Shown: positions 8,623 to 17,151 of the stretch, piece after piece
Layout: every line of letters begins with the position of its first letter
Numbering within the stretch: the stretch's first letter is position 1
Source: Planctomycetia bacterium
GTDB lineage: Bacteria; Planctomycetota; Planctomycetia; Pirellulales; UBA1268
DNA length: 64,000 nt
NCBI GenBank assembly: GCA_014192425.1
Contig: BJHK01000017.1
Location: forward strand, 19,966-83,965
Reading direction: 5' to 3'
Notes under the pieces: generated by a model
What the model saw: the letters and a program-made list of their open reading frames with translations, nothing else
What the model was told of the DNA's origin: nothing
The model's database searches: none
Made by a program: the position numbers and the translations under genes

Positions 8623-9774
8623 TCAGCCGCGCGGCCGCGAGTAGAAGGGAAGGGGGACGACGCGTGCCGGCTGGACCGCGTCGCGGATGACGACGTCGAG
8701 GGACGTGCCGGCGGCCGCCGCCTCCCGCTCGACGAGGGCCATCGACGCCGCCGTTCCGAGCGTGGGGCAGAAGCTTCCGCTCGTGACGCGGCCGATCTCG
8801 ACGCCGCCCCGCAGGACCGCGCTCCCGTCGCGGGCCGGCCGCTTCACCGCGCAGACGAGCCCGACCCGGACGCGGGCCGGGGGGGTGGCCCGGAGGCGGC
8901 GGAACCGGGCCGCACCGGGAAAGTCGCGCGGGCTGCCGTCGGGATGCGTCAGCTGCACCGCCAGGTCGAGACCGATCGCGAACGGGTCGCTGTCGGGGAG
9001 CAGTTCGTGGCCATAGAGGGGCATGCCCGCCTCCAGCCGGAGCGTGTCGCGAGCGCCGAGACCGCAGGCCCGCAGCCCATGCGGCAGACCGGCGGCGTGA
9101 ATCGCCTCCCAGACGCGGACAGCGGCAGCCGCATCGACCACGATCTCGACACCATCCTCACCCGTGTAGCCGGTGCGGCCGATCGCGGCGCGGGCGCCGG
9201 CCACGGTGGCGGTCGTGGCGGTGTAGTTCCGCAGGCTGCGGATCCGGGCCCCGTCGTCTGCGGCACACAGCCCGCAGACGATGTCGATCGCCAGCGGCCC
9301 CTGCACGGCGATCATCGCGGTCTCGAACGTGCGATCGACAAGGTCCACGCCCGCGGCCGGCAGGCGCTCACGCAGCCAGGCGACCACCCGTTCGCGGTTG
9401 CTCGCGTTGACGACGAGCGACAGCCGGGGAGTGCCATCGGCCGCGTCCGCCTCGCGGAGGACGAGGGCGTCGTCGAGGATCGCGGCCGGCTCGTCGTCGC
9501 AGGTCACGAGCGTGTAGCGGACGCGGCCCGCGTCCATGTCGGCCACGCGGCGCGTGAGCAGGGATTCGAGCCACGCGCGGGCCGCCGGGCCGGTCACCGC
9601 CAGCCGCCCCATGTGCGAAACGTCGAACATCCCCGCGGCGGTCCGGGCAGCGACGTGCTCCTCGACGATCGAGGCGTACTGCACCGGCATGCGCCAGCCG
9701 GCGAAGTCGACCATCCGGCCGCCGTGGGACTCGTGCCAGCCGGCGAGCGGCGTCTGGAGGAGCGATTGCATCAT
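8623..9774 (-). CDS. gcvT: Glycine cleavage system T protein (aminomethyltransferase)
   Basis: 383 aa, starting at the first of two adjacent ATG codons. The enzyme releases ammonia from aminomethyl-GcvH and passes the methylene group to tetrahydrofolate. Family features are [13 protein letters not shown] near the start, [18 protein letters not shown] in the middle and the C-terminal [12 protein letters not shown]. Length is typical (360-380 aa). It heads the gcvT-gcvH-ligase run on the minus strand, and a strong hairpin lies about 50 bp upstream of its start. Confidence 0.96.
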   Translation of the reverse strand: MMQSLLQTPLAGWHESHGGRMVDFAGWRMPVQYASIVEEHVAARTAAGMFDVSHMGRLAVTGPAARAWLESLLTRRVADMDAGRVRYTLVTCDDEPAAILDDALVLREADAADGTPRLSLVVNASNRERVVAWLRERLPAAGVDLVDRTFETAMIAVQGPLAIDIVCGLCAADDGARIRSLRNYTATTATVAGARAAIGRTGYTGEDGVEIVVDAAAAVRVWEAIHAAGLPHGLRACGLGARDTLRLEAGMPLYGHELLPDSDPFAIGLDLAVQLTHPDGSPRDFPGAARFRRLRATPPARVRVGLVCAVKRPARDGSAVLRGGVEIGRVTSGSFCPTLGTAASMALVEREAAAAGTSLDVVIRDAVQPARVVPLPFYSRPRG

Positions 9775-9819
9775 CGAGGGGCATCCTGAGGGGAACGAGC
9801 GGGCATTCTATTGAGCCAG

Positions 9820-9865
9820 AATCGGGGACGGGAGCGAATTCGGAAATTCGCTCCCGTCCCCGATT
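9820..9865. repeat. Perfect 21-bp inverted repeat (REP-like hairpin)
   Basis: Two perfect 21-bp arms (9820-9840 and 9845-9865, beginning AATCGGGGACGGGAG) are separated by a 4-bp loop. It sits 5 bp beyond the stop codon of rnr and ahead of gcvT, so it may end rnr transcription, but there is no T-tract on the minus strand. The GGGACGGGA/TCCCGTCCC core recurs in the element at 60754-60842, which points to a REP-type family rather than a private terminator. Confidence 0.85.
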
Positions 9866-9870
9866 GTCCC

Positions 9871-11937
9871 TCAGCGCCGCTTGCGGCCTGCGCCGGGCCG
9901 TGGCCGCTTGACCAGGCGCCGTCCAGGACCGGCCCCGCGCCGCCCCCCCGGCACCACGAGCCGGAAGTCGAGCTCCCGCCTGTCGAGATCGACGCGGGCG
10001 ACGGCCACCCGCACCCTGTCGCCGAGCCGGAAGGTCGAACCGGGCCGGCGGCCGGAGAGCGTGTGCGCGGTACGATCGTGGCGATAGAAGTCGTCTGGCA
10101 GGGCCTCCAGCGGCACGAGCCCTTCGGCCGGGATGCCGAGCCCCTGGACGAACAGGCCGAAGGCCTCCACGCCCGTGACCACGGCGTCCATCTCCGTGCC
10201 GATCCTGCCGGAAAGGAAGTGAAGCAGCTTGAGCTTCACGAGCTCCCGCTCCGCCGCCTCCGCCCGGCGCTCGAGGTCGGAGCAGTCGGCGCCGAGCTGC
10301 ACGAGACCGTCCTGCGGCGGCCTGCGGCCGGCGGCGACAGCCGCGAGCGCGCGATGCACGGCGAGGTCGGGGTAGCGCCGGATCGGCGAGGTGAAGTGGC
10401 AGTAGCAGTCGCTCGCCAGGGCGTAGTGGCCGTCCTCCTGCGGCCCATACACGGCCCGCGACAGGCTGCGCAGCACGGCGTAGTGCACGGCGTGCTCCTC
10501 CGGCAGGCCGCGGGCCGCGTCGAGGAGCCGCTGCAGCTCGAACCGGCTCTCCAGCGACTCGACGTCGAAGCCGAGTTCGCGAACGAACTCCGTGAGCTGG
10601 CGGAGCTTGCGCGGGTCGGGCTGTGGGTGGATGCGGCGCAGGAAGCCGGCCCCCGCCGCGGCGAGCCGGGCGGCGACCGCCTCGTTGGCGGCGAGCATGA
10701 ACTCCTCGATGATCCGGTGGCTCTCGGTGTTCTCGACCACGTGTGCCCCCGCCACGCGGCCGTCGCGGTCGAGGTCGATCTTCACCTCCGGCATGTGGAG
10801 CTCGAGCGACCCGCGGGCGACGCGGCGCGACCGGAGCAGGCGGGCCAGATCGCGCATCCGGCCGAGCAGGGCCCGCACCGCGGGCGTCATCACCACGGCG
10901 GTCGTGGCCGGATCGGCGAGGAACACGTCCACCTCCTCGTAGGTGAAGCGGCGGGCGCTGCGGATGGCGGCCGGCTCGACCTCGGCGTGGACGGGCACGC
11001 CCTCGGGCGTGAACTCGATCCAGCAGGTCCGCACGTAGCGGACCTTGTCCGGCTGCAGGCTGGCGAGGTTGTTGGAGACGATCTCGGGGATCATCGGAAT
11101 CACCCGGTCGGGCAGGTAGACGCTCGTGCCGCGCTGCCGCGCCTCCTGGTCGAGCGGCGAACCCTCGCGAACGAAGTGTGAGACGTCGGCGATGTGGACG
11201 CCGAGCAGCCAGTGGCCGCGGTCGATCCGCTCCAGCGAGATGGCGTCGTCGAAGTCGCGGGCATCGACCGGGTCGATGGTCACGACCGTCTGCCCGGTCA
11301 GGTCGCGTCGATCCGCCGCCACCGTCTCGTCGAACCGCTCCGCCTGCCGCCGGGCATCGTCGAGCGCGGCCTCGGGAAACGCCCCGGGCAGGCCGAACTC
11401 GTGGATCACCGTCTGCGTGTCGACGCCGACGTCGCCGGCCCGGCCGAGGACCTCGACGATCACCCCCTCGCCGTCGCGCAGGTGGCCGGGAAAGCGGACG
11501 AGTTCGACCACCACCTTGTCGTCGGCCCGCACGCCTCGGGCGCCGGGATCGCCCACGGCCACCGGCCGGGCGAAGCCTGTGCCGTCGATCTGCACCCAGC
11601 CGCTTCCGGCGGCCTCGAAGTAGGAGCCGACGAACCGGGTGGTGCGGCGCTTCACGATCTCAACGATCTCGCCGGCGGGCCCCGGCCGCCGGATATCGCG
11701 GGACTTCGTGAGCCGGACGCGGACGGTGTCACCCGTGGCCGCGTCTGCCGTCGCCGGCGCGGGCACGCGGATGTCCTGGGTGGCGTCGACCGCCCCGGCG
11801 GGCCGCACGAACCCGTGGCCGGCGGCGGCCCGCTTGAAGACGCCGACGACGTCGTCGGCGCGGGCTGCCGCCCGCGGGCGGGGGGTGGCGGGCGGCCGGC
11901 GGCCGCCGGCCGGCGCGGAATGTTTCTTCTTCGGCAT
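9871..11937 (-). CDS. rnr: Ribonuclease R family exoribonuclease
   Basis: 688 aa from the ATG giving MPKKKHSAP, which has GAGG close upstream; an ATG eight codons earlier is an alternative. It degrades structured RNA in the 3'-5' direction. After a basic Pro/Ala-rich tail come cold-shock-like OB folds, then the RNB catalytic domain with T-I-D-P-V-D-A-R-D-F-D-D-A-I-S (the aspartates bind Mg2+) and H-F-T-S-P-I-R-R-Y-P-D-L, then a C-terminal S1 domain (A-V-V-T-G-V-E-A-F-G-L-F-V). The protein ends in a basic tail. It follows the YhaM-like exonuclease gene by 50 bp, giving a two-gene RNA-decay unit. Confidence 0.94.
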   Translation of the reverse strand: MPKKKHSAPAGGRRPPATPRPRAAARADDVVGVFKRAAAGHGFVRPAGAVDATQDIRVPAPATADAATGDTVRVRLTKSRDIRRPGPAGEIVEIVKRRTTRFVGSYFEAAGSGWVQIDGTGFARPVAVGDPGARGVRADDKVVVELVRFPGHLRDGEGVIVEVLGRAGDVGVDTQTVIHEFGLPGAFPEAALDDARRQAERFDETVAADRRDLTGQTVVTIDPVDARDFDDAISLERIDRGHWLLGVHIADVSHFVREGSPLDQEARQRGTSVYLPDRVIPMIPEIVSNNLASLQPDKVRYVRTCWIEFTPEGVPVHAEVEPAAIRSARRFTYEEVDVFLADPATTAVVMTPAVRALLGRMRDLARLLRSRRVARGSLELHMPEVKIDLDRDGRVAGAHVVENTESHRIIEEFMLAANEAVAARLAAAGAGFLRRIHPQPDPRKLRQLTEFVRELGFDVESLESRFELQRLLDAARGLPEEHAVHYAVLRSLSRAVYGPQEDGHYALASDCYCHFTSPIRRYPDLAVHRALAAVAAGRRPPQDGLVQLGADCSDLERRAEAAERELVKLKLLHFLSGRIGTEMDAVVTGVEAFGLFVQGLGIPAEGLVPLEALPDDFYRHDRTAHTLSGRRPGSTFRLGDRVRVAVARVDLDRRELDFRLVVPGGRRGAGPGRRLVKRPRPGAGRKRR

Positions 11938-11987
11938 CGAACCTCGCGCTTTCCGCCCCATTCGCAGGACGCCTTCGTGCCCGCGGC

Positions 11988-12953
11988 TCAGCCCCGGCCG
12001 CGGAAGAACTTCCGTCCCTGGCTCTGCTGGTATTGCGTCCAGCCCCCGTCCACGCTGGCCTCGGTCTGCATCAGGTGAATCGTGCTGGCGAGCTTGGCAT
12101 CGAGGTGGTCGAGGTGGTGCAGGGCGAGAGCCTCGAGCGTCATCGGCACCTTCGGGGCGCCGAACTCGAGCTGGCCGTGGTGGCTGGCGATCATGTGCTT
12201 GACGCGGACAGCCGTCTCGGCGGGAAAGGCCGTGCCCGTCCGCTCCTCGATGGCCGCGATCTTCTCCGCCACGATCTCCAGGCCGAGGAGGACGTGGCCG
12301 AGGAGCTGGCCGGCGTCGGTGTAGGAGAAGCCGCGCTCGCTCTCCAGTTCGACCGTCTTGCCGATGTCGTGGACGAGCACACCGACGAGCAGCAGGTCGC
12401 GGTCGAGGGCCGGATAGAGCGGGGCGACGCGGTCGGCGAGCCGCAGCAGGCTGACGACGTGGAGGAGGAGCCCGCCGGCGTGGGCATGGTGGTGCTTGAC
12501 TCCCGCCGGCGACCGCCGGAAGGCCTGCATCAGCGGCTCGTCGCCGAGCAGCTCGGCCACCAGGGCCGCCAGCGCGGGCGCTTGGACGGTGCCGAGGATC
12601 GACCGCAAGTCGACGTCGAGGCGGGCCAGTTCGGCCGCCGACACGACAGCGAACTCGGTCTCGTCGATCGTCCGCGGGTCGACCCTTTCGATGCAGGTGA
12701 CGATGAGCTGCAGCGCCCCGGAATAGAGCTGCGTGTTCCCCTCGACGCGGACGTAGTCGCCGTCCTCGAAGGCGTTGAAGTCGTCGTCGGAGGCGTTCCA
12801 GAGCCGGCCGGTGATCGAGCCGCTCTTGTCGGCCAGCTCGACCTGCAGATAGAGATGGCCGTTGCGGTTCGGCCGCAGCTGCTTGTGGGTGGCGAGGAAC
12901 ACCTGGTCGACGGCCGCCTGCGCGGGGAGTTCGGAGATCAGGCGCCTCGGCAT
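11988..12953 (-). CDS. YhaM-like 3'-5' exoribonuclease (OB fold + HD domain)
   Basis: 321 aa from the ATG giving MPRRLISEL. The N-terminal third is an OB fold with F-L-A-T-H-K-Q-L-R and G-S-I-T-G-R-L-W-N, as in YhaM/CBF1 nucleases. The second part is an HD phosphohydrolase-type domain with H-H-H-A-H-A-G-G-L-L-L-H and V-H-D-I-G-K, followed by I-A-S-H-H-G and L-H-H-L-D-H-L-D-A-K. YhaM trims RNA (and single-stranded DNA) from the 3' end. It lies 50 bp before rnr in the same direction and is divergent from proS. The family call is strong; the exact substrate is inferred. Confidence 0.9.
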   Translation of the reverse strand: MPRRLISELPAQAAVDQVFLATHKQLRPNRNGHLYLQVELADKSGSITGRLWNASDDDFNAFEDGDYVRVEGNTQLYSGALQLIVTCIERVDPRTIDETEFAVVSAAELARLDVDLRSILGTVQAPALAALVAELLGDEPLMQAFRRSPAGVKHHHAHAGGLLLHVVSLLRLADRVAPLYPALDRDLLLVGVLVHDIGKTVELESERGFSYTDAGQLLGHVLLGLEIVAEKIAAIEERTGTAFPAETAVRVKHMIASHHGQLEFGAPKVPMTLEALALHHLDHLDAKLASTIHLMQTEASVDGGWTQYQQSQGRKFFRGRG

Positions 12954-13040
12954 GGCGGACAGGATACGCCCTCCTCCACCCTCCCCACAACCGACGGCTA
13001 CAATCCGGGCCACGTTCCCCCCGCCCCGATGGAGACCGTC

Positions 13041-14546
13041 ATGCCCGAGACCGCCATCCAGCCGACCCGCGCCCAGGACTACCCGGAGTGGTACCAGCAG
13101 GTCGTCCGCGCCGCCGAGCTCGCCGAGCAGTCTCCGGTCCGAGGCTGCATGGTGATCAAGCCGCACGGCTACGCCATCTGGGAGCGGATGCAGGGGATCC
13201 TCGACGGGATGTTCAAGGCCACCGGCCACCAGAACGCCTACTTTCCCCTGTTCATTCCCCTCTCCTACCTGGAGCAGGAGGCGAAGCACGTCGAGGGCTT
13301 CGCCAAGGAGTGCGCCGTCGTCACCCACCATCGCCTGGAACTTGGCCCCGACGGCCGGCTGATCCCCACGGGCAAGCTGGAGGAGCCGCTCGTCGTCCGT
13401 CCGACGAGCGAGACGATCATCGGCGCCACCTACGCGAAGTGGGTGCAGTCGTGGCGCGACCTGCCGATCCTCGTCAACCAGTGGGCCAACGTCGTCCGCT
13501 GGGAGATGCGGCCCCGGGTCTTCCTGCGGACGACGGAGTTCCTCTGGCAGGAGGGGCACACCGCGCACGCCACCAGTGCGGAGGCGGTCGAGGAGACGCT
13601 GCGCATGCTCGACGTCTACGCGACGTTCGCCGAGCGCGACCTCGCCATGCCGGTGATCAAGGGTCCGAAGCCGGCTGGCGAGCGGTTTCCGGGGGCCGTC
13701 GACACGTTCTCGATCGAGGCGATGATGCAGGACGGCAAGGCGCTGCAGGCCGGCACGTCGCACTTCCTCGGCCAGAACTTCGCCCGCGCCCAGGGGATCA
13801 AGTTCGCCGACAAGAGCGGGGTCGAGGAGTTCTGCTGGACGACGTCGTGGGGCGTTTCGACGCGGCTCATCGGCGCCGTGATCATGACCCACTCCGACGA
13901 CGACGGCCTCGTGCTGCCGCCCCGGATCGCGCCGCAGCATGTCGTCCTCCTGCCAATCCACCGCAGCGACGAGGAGCGCGCGGCCGTCCTCGCGGCCTGT
14001 GAAAAACTCCAGGCGGAACTGGCCGCCGTCCGTTTCGCCGGCGAGCCGGTGCGGGCGAAGATCGACGCCCGCGACCTGCGCGGCGGCGACAAGGTCTGGC
14101 AGCACGTCAAGCAGGGGGTGCCGCTGCGGGTCGAGATCGGGCCGCGCGACCTGGCGGCCGGCACGGCGAGCCTGACCCGCCGCGACCGGGGACCGAAGGA
14201 GCGGACGGCCGTGCCGCTGGCCGAGTTCGCCGCCCGGGCGCCGGCGATCCTCGAGGAGATCCAGCACGGACTCTTCGCCCGGGCGCAGGCGTTTCGCGAC
14301 GAGCGGTCGGTCACACTGGGGACGAGCGGCGCGGTGCTCGAGTATTTCGGGGCGGGGGAGGGGGGCACGGCAAAAACCGGGTTCGCCCGGGTCCACGTCG
14401 CGGACGATGCCGCGGTGACGGCCGCGCTCGACCCGCTCAAGGTGACGGTCCGGTGCGTTCCCATGGAGGGTCCCGATGAATCCGGCACCTGCGTGTTCAC
14501 GGGGCGGCCCGTGGCGCGACCGAGCATCCTCGCCCGGGCCTACTGA
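13041..14546 (+). CDS. proS: Prolyl-tRNA synthetase, archaeal/eukaryotic type
   Basis: 501 aa. The ATG giving MPETAIQPT was chosen because GGAG stands 6 bp before it; that GGAG is inside an upstream in-frame ATG-GAG, so a start 12 bp earlier is less likely. The class II catalytic core shows A-E-Q-S-P-V-R-G-C-M-V-I-K-P-H-G-Y, V-V-R-P-T-S-E-T-I-I and the F-L-W-Q-E-G-H-T-A-H motif, with a C-terminal anticodon-binding domain (A-K-I-D-A-R-D) and a terminal tyrosine. The absence of the large editing insertion of the bacterial (E. coli) form marks it as the archaeal-like type also found in Thermus and others. It charges tRNA-Pro. Confidence 0.95.
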   Translation: MPETAIQPTRAQDYPEWYQQVVRAAELAEQSPVRGCMVIKPHGYAIWERMQGILDGMFKATGHQNAYFPLFIPLSYLEQEAKHVEGFAKECAVVTHHRLELGPDGRLIPTGKLEEPLVVRPTSETIIGATYAKWVQSWRDLPILVNQWANVVRWEMRPRVFLRTTEFLWQEGHTAHATSAEAVEETLRMLDVYATFAERDLAMPVIKGPKPAGERFPGAVDTFSIEAMMQDGKALQAGTSHFLGQNFARAQGIKFADKSGVEEFCWTTSWGVSTRLIGAVIMTHSDDDGLVLPPRIAPQHVVLLPIHRSDEERAAVLAACEKLQAELAAVRFAGEPVRAKIDARDLRGGDKVWQHVKQGVPLRVEIGPRDLAAGTASLTRRDRGPKERTAVPLAEFAARAPAILEEIQHGLFARAQAFRDERSVTLGTSGAVLEYFGAGEGGTAKTGFARVHVADDAAVTAALDPLKVTVRCVPMEGPDESGTCVFTGRPVARPSILARAY

Positions 14547-14769
14547 TCAATCGGCTCCGGAGTGGGCAAACTGCGGGGCGTGGGCGACAGCCGCGGCGGA
14601 CGGCTGGACGGAAGTGACCGCTCGCCCGGGTGCAGGAAACCGCTGAAAACCCCCGGCCGGCCCGGGGAGCGAAACGCCCCGCCGTCCGGCGGTGTAGAAC
14701 GTGGGTCGAGTGTCGGTCACGGTCCACCGGACCGCCGACGGCCGGCCCATCCCCCTCGCGGAGTTGCCC

Positions 14770-15855
14770 GTGTCACCTTCACATTTCCACCGCACTGCTC
14801 GCGGCTTCTGCGCCGCCCTGGCGATCGGGTTCTGCATCCCGGGCTTCGCGCCGGCCGCACCGCTTGACCTCGCCCTCGTGCCGGGAGACGCCCGCTGGCT
14901 GATGCACGTCGACATGGAGGCCGCCCGCGGCTCCGTAGTCCTGCAGAAGTCGTGGGACAAGGCGAAGACCATGCATCCGCACCTCGAGCAGATGTCCGCG
15001 ATGGCCGCCGGCATGATCGGCACCGACCCGCGGAAGGACCTGCGCGACGTCACGTTCTTCGGCACCGACCTCGACAAGACGCAGGGGGTGATGGTGCTCC
15101 GCGGCCGGATGAACCGGGCGCTGCTCGAGAAGATGGTCGAGAAGGCGGCCGATCACAAGACGATGGAGCACCGCGGGCATGTCATGCATGCCTGGACGCA
15201 GAAACGCCACATGGGATGCAGCCCGGCCGGCCCCGCGGCCGGAGCATTCTTCAAGGACGATTGTCTCGTTCTCGCCCGATCCGAGGCGGCGGTGAAGGGG
15301 GCTCTCGACACGCTCGACGGCATCACGGCGGCCGCCGGCGAAAAATCCCCGCTCGCGGGCCGGGTGCGGCCCGGCTCGATTATGGTGGCCCGCGCAGCGG
15401 CCATCGATCCCAAGACCCGCTGCCCGGTGCTCAAATCGGCCGACGGCTTCCGGGTCGCCATCGGCGAACTCGATGGAAAATCCTTCTATCGTGCCAAGCT
15501 CGACATGAAGTCGGCCGCGGCGGCGGGGGACGCCCGAGGCGTGGTGGCCGGGATGGAGTCTTTGGTGCGGCTCCGCTGGGGAGACGACGCCGCCGTCATG
15601 CGGCTGGTTTCGGGAGTGGAGACGGCGGTCGAGGGGGACACCTGCATGATCTCGTGGGACGCGCCGGCGACCGAGGTCTGGGATGTCGTGGACAAGGCGG
15701 CCACCGAGTGGATGAAGAAGCGGGCCGAACGGATGAAGTGGCACAAACGGCAAGGCCATCGCGCCGACAAGGAAGGCGAGGGAAAGTGCCCGCTGGAGCG
15801 CATGGCGCCCGACGCCGGCAAGGGTTCCGCTCCCCTCCGCGACGACGAATTTTGA
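14770..15855 (+). CDS. Exported protein of unknown function
   Basis: 361 aa from a GTG with GGAG 6 bp upstream. A signal peptide is evident: basic start, then A-L-A-I-G-F-C-I-P-G-F-A and cleavage near A-P-A-A. The mature part opens with L-D-L-A-L-V-P-G-D-A-R-W-L-M-H-V-D and alternates predicted strands and helices; its C-terminal 60 residues are rich in Lys/Arg/Glu with an M-K-K-R-A-E-R-M-K-W-H-K-R helix. No enzymatic motif is recognised. It lies 30 bp ahead of an ECF sigma gene and its probable membrane partner, so the three may be one unit in which the exported protein is cargo or sensor. Confidence 0.7.
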   Translation: MSPSHFHRTARGFCAALAIGFCIPGFAPAAPLDLALVPGDARWLMHVDMEAARGSVVLQKSWDKAKTMHPHLEQMSAMAAGMIGTDPRKDLRDVTFFGTDLDKTQGVMVLRGRMNRALLEKMVEKAADHKTMEHRGHVMHAWTQKRHMGCSPAGPAAGAFFKDDCLVLARSEAAVKGALDTLDGITAAAGEKSPLAGRVRPGSIMVARAAAIDPKTRCPVLKSADGFRVAIGELDGKSFYRAKLDMKSAAAAGDARGVVAGMESLVRLRWGDDAAVMRLVSGVETAVEGDTCMISWDAPATEVWDVVDKAATEWMKKRAERMKWHKRQGHRADKEGEGKCPLERMAPDAGKGSAPLRDDEF

Positions 15856-15885
15856 TCGCCAGCGCCGGCCCCACATGGTGACGAC

Positions 15886-16560
15886 ATGGCCCGGGACGAC
15901 GACTGCCTGCCGGAGGAGGCCGCGAACGACGCTGCCTTGGCGGTTCTGGCCGCTCGGGGCTGCACCGGCAGTTTCGCGGTCCTGACCGCCCGGCACCACG
16001 TGGCGATCGTCCACTACGCGCGGCGCGTGCTCGCCCGGCGCGGTGGTCCGCGAGCCGGGTGCGATGCGGAGGACGTCGCCCAGGAGACGTTCCTCAGGGC
16101 GTGGCGCGAGCTGGGACGCTACGACCCGCGGTACACGTTTTCGACATGGCTGTTCACGATCGGCAGGCGGGCGTGCATCAACCATCTGCGCGGCGAGCGC
16201 CGGCATGCCGACCGGCTCAGCCGCGCGGCCCGGGATCGGGAGACGGATCACGCTGCATCGGTCAGCGGCGACGAGACGGCCGGGGGGGCGGCGAATTCGC
16301 TCTGGGAACTCGCGGCCCGCACCCTGTCGGAGCGGCAGTTCACGGCGCTCTGGCTGCGATACGTGGAGGAGATGCCGGCGGCCGGGATCGCCCGCGTGCT
16401 GGCGAGCACGACCGTCGGCGCCCGGCTCACCCTGATGCGGGCGCGGCGTCGACTGGAGACCGAAATGCGGTCCGCCGCGGTCGGCTCTGCCGACCGAACG
16501 GCCGCCGTGACGCCCGTTCCCATCCCCTTGCTGCGTCCCCTGCCACCACCGGCTTCCTGA
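15886..16560 (+). CDS. ECF-family RNA polymerase sigma factor (second)
   Basis: 224 aa. Region 2 is clear: C-D-A-E-D-V-A-Q-E-T-F-L-R-A-W-R-E-L and F-S-T-W-L-F-T-I-G-R-R-A-C-I-N-H-L-R. Region 4 follows (L-S-E-R-Q-F-T-A-L-W-L-R-Y-V-E-E-M then a helix-turn-helix). A ~35-residue C-terminal tail rich in Pro and Ala is an addition to the core. The next gene, 9 bp downstream, encodes a small single-pass membrane protein, the usual arrangement for sigma and anti-sigma. Confidence 0.9.
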   Translation: MARDDDCLPEEAANDAALAVLAARGCTGSFAVLTARHHVAIVHYARRVLARRGGPRAGCDAEDVAQETFLRAWRELGRYDPRYTFSTWLFTIGRRACINHLRGERRHADRLSRAARDRETDHAASVSGDETAGGAANSLWELAARTLSERQFTALWLRYVEEMPAAGIARVLASTTVGARLTLMRARRRLETEMRSAAVGSADRTAAVTPVPIPLLRPLPPPAS

Positions 16561-16569
16561 GAGGCTCCC

Positions 16570-17007
16570 ATGCACGACCACCTGGCGCAACGACTCCATC
16601 GCGAGGCCCATGCATCGCGGCCCGCTCCATCTCCGGCACTGCTGCATCACGTCCGCGACGCGATCGCGGCGGAACCGGCCGGGCAGGCGGACGCGCCGCG
16701 TCCGCGGCTGCCGTGGAGCGGTTGGCCGCTGCTCCCAGCGTGCGCCGTCGCCGTCCTCGCGATCGTCACGATCGTCGTCACCCGATCACCTTCCGCGCCG
16801 ACTGCCGGCCGGGACACGGCGCCCGACGCGGGCGTGGCCTCCGTGCCGGCCGCGGTCGCCCCGCCGCTCGAGGAACTCGTCGCCGATCTGCGGACGGAGT
16901 TGCAAGACATGGCGGCCGCCCTGATCGGTTTCCCCGAGTGGAACGAGGCCATCGATCTCGACGCCTCGCTCGCATTCATGACGGAGCCGTCGGCCGAACG
17001 GCCCTGA
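16570..17007 (+). CDS. Small single-pass membrane protein, putative anti-sigma factor
   Basis: 145 aa, preceded by GAGG. About 50 cytoplasmic residues (H-D-H-L-A-Q-R-L-H-R-E-A) lead to one transmembrane helix at about 52-71 (W-P-L-L-P-A-C-A-V-A-V-L-A-I-V), then a Pro/Ala-rich stretch and an acidic amphipathic segment with L-E-E-L-V-A-D-L. No zinc-finger motif (HxxxCxxC) of ZAS anti-sigma factors is present. The role is inferred only from topology and from the 9-bp gap behind the sigma gene. Confidence 0.6.
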   Translation: MHDHLAQRLHREAHASRPAPSPALLHHVRDAIAAEPAGQADAPRPRLPWSGWPLLPACAVAVLAIVTIVVTRSPSAPTAGRDTAPDAGVASVPAAVAPPLEELVADLRTELQDMAAALIGFPEWNEAIDLDASLAFMTEPSAERP

Positions 17008-17151
17008 CCGGCCGGGCCATGCCCGCTTCATGGCCGCGGGGGCGGTCGTGAAGCGACCGGCGGGCAATCCCGGCCCATGGGGTAGAATGACGCCATTGGG
17101 ACCGGGCGCTGCCGCGCCCCCGGCAGCCGTCACCGTCCGAGCGTCGTTGCG

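Noticed and set aside
12033..13040. N-terminal extension of proS by 336 codons
   Set aside because: The extension is antisense to the YhaM-like gene; GGAG and homology place the start at 13041.
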